Made by a program: the position numbers and the translations under genes
Notes under the pieces: model-generated
What the model was told of the DNA's origin: nothing
Databases searched by the model: none
Seen by the model: the letters and a program-made list of their open reading frames with translations, nothing else
Assembly (NCBI GenBank): GCA_003255065.1
Contig: QAOA01005753.1
Coordinates: forward strand, 437,127 to 501,126
Reading direction: 5' to 3'
DNA length: 64,000 bases
DNA from: Cercis canadensis
Lineage: Eukaryota > Streptophyta > Magnoliopsida > Fabales > Fabaceae
In this document: positions 58,619 through 64,000 of the stretch, one piece after another
How positions within the stretch are numbered: position 1 is the stretch's first letter
How the letters are laid out: the number at the start of each line of letters is the position of its first letter

Positions 58619-58950
58619 NTAAACTTGACTAGGACTCTACTAACAACTAAGATTTGCTATTGCAATCGAAACAGCCGCCGCCTCTAAGCAATTTTAACCT
58701 AGGATGTGGACTCTTAAACACAAACAAGGAAAACAAGAAAAAATGACCAAACAATGATCCGAACAAAAATAATAGGAATAATTTGACCAGAAACTTAAAG
58801 AACATAATAAAGAATGAAATTGATAGGAAAAATAAAAGACAAAATTGACTCAATAGAAATGGGGTAGAAGATGATTGACCCAAAACAAATAAAATAAATA
58901 AAATAAAAATAGAATAGGGGTTTTAGGAATATCGATTGAAACTCCAAGGA
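57874..58950 (-). other. gypsy 5' leader with long poly-T (poly-A on minus)
   Basis: No coding sequence supported. A T-run of about 48 bp at 58571-58618, ended by N at 58619, sits in the leader. Open frames overlapping it are low-complexity artefacts. Confidence 0.6.
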
Positions 58951-58968
58951 GCCAAAGCTCTGATACCA
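58951..58968 (-). other. gypsy primer binding site (tRNA-iMet type)
   Basis: On the minus strand this reads TGGTATCAGAGCTTTGGC, two bases inside the 5' LTR, complementary to initiator methionine tRNA. It fixes orientation. Confidence 0.92.
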
Positions 58969-58970
58969 AA

Positions 58971-59642
58971 TGATGCGTTCACGTACCCGAAGGATCGAAA
59001 CGGATTGTCTGGATACCAAACTGTGGAATGACCTTGGTTATCGTAATAGGGTGAACCCTTAACAAGGAAGGATCCTTGGTAAGTTCAAATTCAAATTCTT
59101 TGCCCAAGAACAACAGGAAAGCTCTCAATTCAGAGAAACTCAATAATTCAAAAACTGAACAATATTAATCTCAAAATTGTTTTGCAAAGGCATACACGAA
59201 TTCCTTATATAAGCAATTCGGCTAGGAGGCTACAAGTTATTATAGATCCTCTAAGAATGTTAATAAAACTCTAATACCCAGTTTGATCCATAGACATAAA
59301 GGCCCAAAATATTAAAAACGAATTTAAAACTAATTAAACATTTTGGCCCATAAACATAAAGGCCCAAAAATAAAACTAATTAAATTAAACATAATTTTTG
59401 GCCTACTCCAAACTTGGGCTCGAAGCTGGCTCATGTGCACCTTCTACAAGAGACAGATAAGTGATTCATTTCAACTTTGAACTTGGCCCAGTGCTCTTTC
59501 CTTGGTCTGCACCTCTTGGACTAGACTCAACAATGCCTCTCTCACTCGCTTAGCTCTACTTCTAGTCATCGGGCCTCCAACTCCAAGCAAGGGATTATGA
59601 ACACTCCTAGGGTTAGAGCGTGTAGTAAGCTGATTCACATCA
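58971..59642 (-). repeat. gypsy 5' LTR
   Basis: 672 bp, TGATGCGTTC...ACATCA, with several substitutions relative to 49565-50595. The promoter for the element should lie here. The minus frame 59471-59758 is LTR sequence (GGPMTRSRAKRVREALLSLV) read through into hAT-2. Confidence 0.9.
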
Positions 59643-59647
59643 CTGGT

Positions 59648-60431
59648 GCTCAACGCCAGCACCACAGCACAGCACAACAGTATATTGCCTCGGCCTACCC
59701 AGCGCTCAGCGCCAAGATCGTAGTGCTTAGCGCCAGGCACCCTAAAACCCAATTTCAACTTTCAAAATAAATCAAAACATGAGAGTAACTGAGTAACAAC
59801 TAGAAACAAATAATTGTTTGATTAAAACGAGAATACCATAAGTCACAAACAAGAATTTATCTATTCAAGAGCAACAAAAAATCTAAAATATGTAACTTAT
59901 TCCCATAGAAATAGAACAATGGCAACTATGCAATACACCCCCATCCCTATGCAAGGGATCATCACATCAGAGAAGATTAGTAAAGAATCTGCTATTTAAT
60001 TAGCACAAAGAATCCTCACTCCTCAAACAGAGCAAGAGAGAGAGAGAGAAAGAGAGAGAACAAGGACTTACCGCAAAGGGAAAAAGAAGGGAAGTGCTGG
60101 TTGGTGCTGGTCCTGCTTGAGAAGAAGAGGCGCCGGTGGTGAACCTACTGGTGCTGAAGAAGAGGCAAAGAGGGGTAGAAGAGGAGAGGCAAAGAGGGGT
60201 AGAAGGAGAGGCAGAGAGGGGGAGAACCGGAATGTGAGAAATGAAATGTCCAGTTAGGGATTGCAAAATGAATCATGGGAATTCAAAGGTAGAAAGCTGA
60301 AGGAAAGAAAAAAAAAAAAAGTAAATCGGGCCGGGCCAAAGTGGCCAAGTTTTTAAACGGGCCAATGAATTAGGAACCCAGCCCACCATTTTATTGGGTC
60401 CCATCGGGCTTGGCCCATTTAGACAGCTCTA
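59648..60431 (-). other. hAT-2 right end: transposase leader and terminal repeat
   Basis: Continuation of hAT-2 beyond the gypsy insertion. It starts with the GCGCTCAGCGCCA-type words, includes a purine-rich stretch (about 60030-60250, GAGAGAGAGA and AAGAGGGGTAGAAG repeats), and ends with the GGGCC-rich subterminal region and the TIR at 60431. No gene. The 88-codon minus frame at 60000-60266 is low-complexity Ser/Leu-rich sequence. Confidence 0.7.
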
Positions 60432-60439
60432 GCCACACA

Positions 60440-61149
60440 TAACCAAAAAAAAAACCTGTTCCTGTTAGAAAATTATTTTGGAGTTTGAAATGTGGCTTAT
60501 TGACCAAACAAATGCACTTTTAGAAACAAATTACCTATAGATAGCTGTTTTCAAAGTATTTATTGAAATATGACTATTTTAAATAAAAAATAATAAACAA
60601 GTGAATTCTCGTCACTTTATTTGGAGGGACTAGTGAGATCCTGCCATTTCATTTGGCAAAACTAGCAAACTCACTTTATTTATTTTATTATATTTTAATC
60701 AAAATAGTCATATTTTAATAAATAATTTTAAAACAATCTTATTTACAAAAATAGTTTAAAAAACAGTCCATAGCCCTTGAAATGTTAGTGCTAATGAAGC
60801 GTTAATGATGAATGTTGATGCTTGGTTCACTTGCAAAATTTTAAAAGTACCCATAGAGTTAAGTGGTTATTTTATATCTTTCTTTTTTTCAAGCCATTGC
60901 TCATTTTTTAGTTTAGCTTTACTTTCCAATCATGGTTTTAAATTGCAAACCACCATCCCAATTACACCCGCAAATTGTGGTGCGGTTTGCAATATTTTCT
61001 AGGTCACTACAACCACAATTTTTCATAATTATGACAGCTACATCTTTTGCATTTCCCGCAACACAATCGCAACAAGGACCGCAATTTAACTTCTTGGTTC
61101 TAACACTTTCACACTAAAAATAAAATCATGGATAAGATTTAAAAGTTTA
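60440..61149. other. AT-rich spacer, no gene seen
   Basis: No coding sequence supported. Confidence 0.5.
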
Positions 61150-61193
61150 AATGTATTGTAGATTCATTTGAACCAATTTTGAATTAACTCTCC

Positions 61194-61242
<49 letters not shown>

Positions 61243-61586
61243 GAGAGTTAATTCAAAATTGGTNTATGTGGCAATAAAAAAAGTTGACATAATGCTCAAA
61301 TGACACAAAATTTGTCATCTCATAATCTTTCCTCTTGAAGTTTGAAATTGGTAAAGATGATGAGATGACAATTTTTGTGTCACTTTAGAGCCACGTCAAC
61401 TTCTTTTATTGCTACATAAACAAATCATTCATTATGTAAGTACTAAATTGATAGAGTTATAATTAAGGGTGACATCATGGATCCAATTAAAAAAATTTCA
61501 AACTATAAGAACCCTAAAATAGGAAAAAAAAAACTATAGAGATCTGATTCAAAATTCGTCTATATTATAGAAACCTTCAATACATT
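61150..61586. mobile_element. MITE with inner hairpins and (TA)n
   Basis: The outer inverted ends are AATGTATTG (61150-61158) and its partner at 61578-61586. Inside the left end a 22-bp perfect palindrome arm (ACCAATTTTGAATTAACTC) flanks a TA run at about 61196-61238 and abuts N at 61264. To the right, TATGTGGCAATAAAAAAAGT pairs with the reverse complement of ACTTCTTTTATTGCTACATA over about 70-bp arms. The N-bounded palindrome may be partly an assembly artefact. Confidence 0.6.
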
Positions 61587-62346
61587 ATATATATATATAT
61601 ATATATTATTTTTGCAACTTAACAACCACATCTGTTTATTAATGTTCCTTAAAATTTTATGTTGACCCGCATTGAATTTCCTTCCCCAACCTACCTTCCA
61701 CCTCATACCTCCTTCCCTTTGAAACATGAACGATATCCAAATTCCGCCTAAATCTTGTCTACCTCTGCAAATTTTCTCTCTCTACTTTGGGGCCACCCTT
61801 TACTATACCATTATTATAGGGTATGAGGTTTGAAACAAAGAAAAATCAAAGCTGCATATCATATTTTTCTTTATATTTTATTGTTTTTGATTTTTCACGA
61901 GATAGTCTTCATATTTTTAATGTGAAACTAATCTCGCTCAAGCTTTTGCATACACTAGTTATTAGTGTTTTTAGCGAAATTCAAACTCCTGACATTATCA
62001 CATAATTCATCTCACATGAAAATTTCCCTTTATACTTTACTTGGATCTATTTTTCTCTTATTAGCTATTCTATTGATTCTTTTCCAAATGAAGACCACTA
62101 ATTTACAAATTGTAAACAAAAGATAAGTGCAGAATTGTTCCAACACAAAGGAACGAAAAGAAGTTTATTACTCAATGAAAATTAACAAAGATACAGAAGA
62201 AAGGAAAGCTGAAGTGCTGCTGTGTGTCTTTAACTGACAGTACACACTTCAATTTATAATGAAAACTTTTCTAAAATATTCAATAAGAAAAGATCATAAC
62301 TGACTCCTACATAATGAAGACTAATGGTCTTTATTCAAAATAAAGT
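61587..62346. other. AT-rich spacer
   Basis: A TA run continues to about 61606. The open frame 61823-62005 has no recognised domain. Confidence 0.45.
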
Positions 62347-62460
62347 AACAGTAGTAACAGCAGCTGTAAGTAAATAGCAGTAATAGATGTAAGTGAAACA
62401 GTAGTAACAGCAGCTGTAAGTAAATAGTAGTAATAGCTGTAAGTGAAACAGTAGTAACAG
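62347..62460. repeat. 50-bp tandem repeat, 2.3 copies
   Basis: The word CAGTAGTAACAGCAGCTGTA recurs at 62349 and 62399, and CAGTAGTAACAG again at 62449, giving a 50-bp period. The copies differ at only a few positions. Confidence 0.9.
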
Positions 62461-62815
62461 TAAGTTATTTGCACTAATTTATGACATATCATCAATGAGA
62501 GGGGCGCCATGGTCGTCAATGGAAGAAGGAAGAAATGTTGGAAGGATGCTAGAGACGGGTGTCAGCTCACTACTAAAATTTTAAAATATATAAATAGAGA
62601 AATTAAGATAACTATTGAGTTGTAAAAATAATACATATTTAATATTTTAATAAAAGAATAACACCACAAGTACGTAACGAACTTTACCTAAATTTTGCTC
62701 TAATGTCCACTAGTACGTAGTTTCATACCAAATCAACAATTCCAAACTGGTCACTTGCAGCATCCCATGTATTGCTGGGATATCAATGACTTGAAATGAA
62801 TGAAGATATGAATTT

Positions 62816-63962
62816 GGATCCAATCATGTTGCTATTTAACATGCCTATCTCATGTTAGTTAAATATTGATTGTTCATCTCTTTAAAAAAATCTCAATGGC
62901 ATAAATAATATCATATCGTTATTCCCATAAAAAAAAAAATTCTTCTTTGTTTTCCCTTTCTCTCCTAAGACATTCGTTTTGCTCGTTCAAAATATCTCCA
63001 GCAGCCTTTGTAACCAAATAATTAGAAGCTCAATTTCGTGTGCTCTCTTTGTCGGCTCCAAACTCATTTCTAAGGTCACCTTCTCATTGGCACTCGGGTC
63101 TCTCTCATCTCTTAAGAAATTGATTTGAGCATCTCCTCTCTCTCTCTCCTCTCTTTTCAGCGTTAGCAGCTCTAAATTCACTAGCTTCCGGTTCCCTTTC
63201 TTTCTTAGTTCTCCTTTTTCTCTAATGCTGTGGCTTATTGGGCATTTCCTTGTTCCTTAACCAACAAATAGTTTTCCTTGGAAAGTCGTTGATGAGTTTT
63301 CTCTAACCCAGTATTGGAGTTTGTTTTTTCTTTGGTGTGACTTATTTGCTTTAGGATTTTAAGTTGTTCTTTTTCTATTTGTGCAGTTGCATTGTTTTTA
63401 GGCTTTCTGTTGCTTTTACTTGGAAGCTTGCAAGACCGGTGAGAAACAAGAAAATGACACTCTTGTTAAGATCAATCCTTCGAGTGAACAGGTACCAGCT
63501 GAATGATTGTCATTCTGTACGTAAGTATAATGGACTAGTAAGCCAAAAGAAAAGCTACATAAATGGAAAACTTACCGAGCCCCTGAAGGAACAACGGAAC
63601 TAGTGGCCTATGAATGACCAGAGATACAAACCAAGAGATGCTCGAATCAATTCCTTGAGAAAGGAGAGAAACCCTGAATGCTGATGAGAAGGTGGCTCTC
63701 GAAACGTGTTTGGAGTGACAAAGAGAACACACAGAACTAGACTTCCGATTATTGGGTTGCAAAGGCCAGCAGAGATATTTTGAACAGCAAGACAAACGAG
63801 CTGAGAGAGAAAGAAGAAAGGAGGGAGAATTTTTTATTCTTTTTTTTCTTTTATGAAAATGGTGACATAGCATTATTTATGCCGTTGAGATCTTTTTAAT
63901 GAAATCAACAGTCAAGATTTAATTAACATGAGATAGTCATGTTAAATAACATGATTGGATCC
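62816..63962. mobile_element. Inverted-repeat-bounded 1.15-kb segment (possible Pack-type or foldback element)
   Basis: The left arm 62816-62932 (GGATCCAATCATGTTGCTAT, then GGCATAAATAATATCATAT) pairs with the reverse complement of the right arm 63851-63962 (GGATCCAATCATGTTATTTA, then GGCATAAATAATGCTATG). Between the arms are less AT-rich sequence, a minus frame (62987-63181, charged, probably coiled) and plus and minus frames at 63364-63873. None has a domain I recognise. Target duplications were not resolved, and the element may extend past 62810 or 63975. It may be a transposon carrying host fragments. Confidence 0.6.
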
Positions 63963-64000
63963 GTATCCTGAAGATACAATCCATCAAACCAGATATGTTG

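Larger units (their letters stand above)
49565..59642 (-). mobile_element. Ty3/gypsy LTR retrotransposon (probably CRM-like) inserted in hAT-2
   Basis: LTRs at 58971-59642 (672 bp) and 49565-50595, both running TGATGCGTT...GATTCRCATCA. A perfect 5-bp target duplication CTGGT sits at 49560-49564 and 59643-59647. On the minus strand the order is 5' LTR, tRNA-iMet primer site, gag, protease, RT, RNase H, integrase, polypurine tract, 3' LTR; RT before integrase is Ty3/gypsy. No chromodomain is seen. The C-terminus runs into the 3' LTR with GGPMTRSRAKRVREALLSLV, and the gag style and TGATG/CATCA ends suggest the CRM clade, which is an inference. It spans 10.1 kb, but about 3.2 kb is duplicated at N joints, so the real element is about 6.9 kb. 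Many stops: inactive. Confidence 0.92.
46609..60431 (-). mobile_element. hAT-2: hAT element containing a Ty3/gypsy insertion
   Basis: Terminal inverted repeats begin TAGAGCTGTCTAACGAG on the left and TAGAGCTGTCTAAATGGGCC on the reverse complement of the right, followed by GGGCC-rich subterminal sequence on both sides. Flanking 8-bp repeats are CCCACACA (46601-46608) and GCCACACA (60432-60439), one mismatch. Inside is a decayed hAT transposase on the minus strand (47270-49432). A gypsy element at 49565-59642 lies just upstream of the transposase start. Removing gypsy and the assembly duplications leaves about 3.5 kb, a normal size for hAT. Confidence 0.88.

Noticed and set aside
58472-58883. 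Open frames in the gypsy leader
   Set aside because: They run through a long homopolymer T tract and an N, with no domain.
63364-63873. Protein-coding genes at the right edge
   Set aside because: Overlapping frames on both strands with no recognisable domain, inside an inverted-repeat element.

Overview
This looks like plant nuclear DNA, most likely from a eudicot: it is AT-rich, has short GT-AG introns, plant-type genes (glutathione peroxidase, PPR protein, auxin response factor fragment) and many plant transposon families (hAT, Mutator-like/MULE, Ty1/copia, Ty3/gypsy, LINE, MITEs). Only two loci look like working host genes: a glutathione peroxidase on + (exons 18818-20805, first exon not found) and an intronless P-class PPR gene on - (27896-29752). 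The rest is mobile-element sequence, much of it nested, plus tandem repeats and AT-rich spacer.

Layout. (1) 955-14829 is a hAT transposase pseudogene split by a 10.9-kb MULE (1741-12604, 9-bp target duplication TAAAAATTA). The MULE is itself split by a Ty1/copia element (3644-8655, duplication ATGCT). The MULE carries a decayed MuDR transposase on - and a GRF zinc-finger gene on +. (2) 14993-15528 is a three-exon fragment of an ARF7/ARF19-type gene. (3) 17790-18519 is chloroplast ndhF sequence lying exactly between two single-N joints. (4) 18818-29752 holds the two host genes, with a 433-bp mini-MULE, a foldback MITE and a 5'-truncated LINE between them. (5) 30220-37607 holds a non-autonomous hAT, a MITE and a second MULE (31647-37607, duplication GTACTAAAC) carrying a MuDR remnant on + and a plant-mobile-domain gene on -. 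(6) 38407-43500 is a tandem array of about 125 copies of a 40-41-bp unit. It is followed by a roughly 195-bp tandem repeat and a hairpin-rich insert flanked by 17-bp direct repeats. (7) 46609-60431 is a hAT element with a decayed transposase, containing a Ty3/gypsy element (49565-59642, duplication CTGGT). (8) 60432-64000 holds a MITE, a short tandem repeat and a 1.1-kb inverted-repeat structure.

Assembly quality strongly affects interpretation. Twelve isolated single Ns and one 235-N gap occur. At several of them (14142, 24492, 42013, 45018, 47023, 50232, 51600 and the gap at 54249-54483) the sequence before the N is repeated almost exactly after it. These are probably unmerged contig or haplotype overlaps, not biological duplications, so apparent copy numbers in the hAT, gypsy and minisatellite regions are inflated.

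No CRISPR array, rRNA gene or convincing tRNA gene was seen. The most unusual items are the minisatellite complex at 38.4-45.2 kb, the two MULEs that each carry a convergent accessory gene, the structured insert at 44.6-44.8 kb, and the plastid fragment that replaces the expected 5' part of the peroxidase gene.
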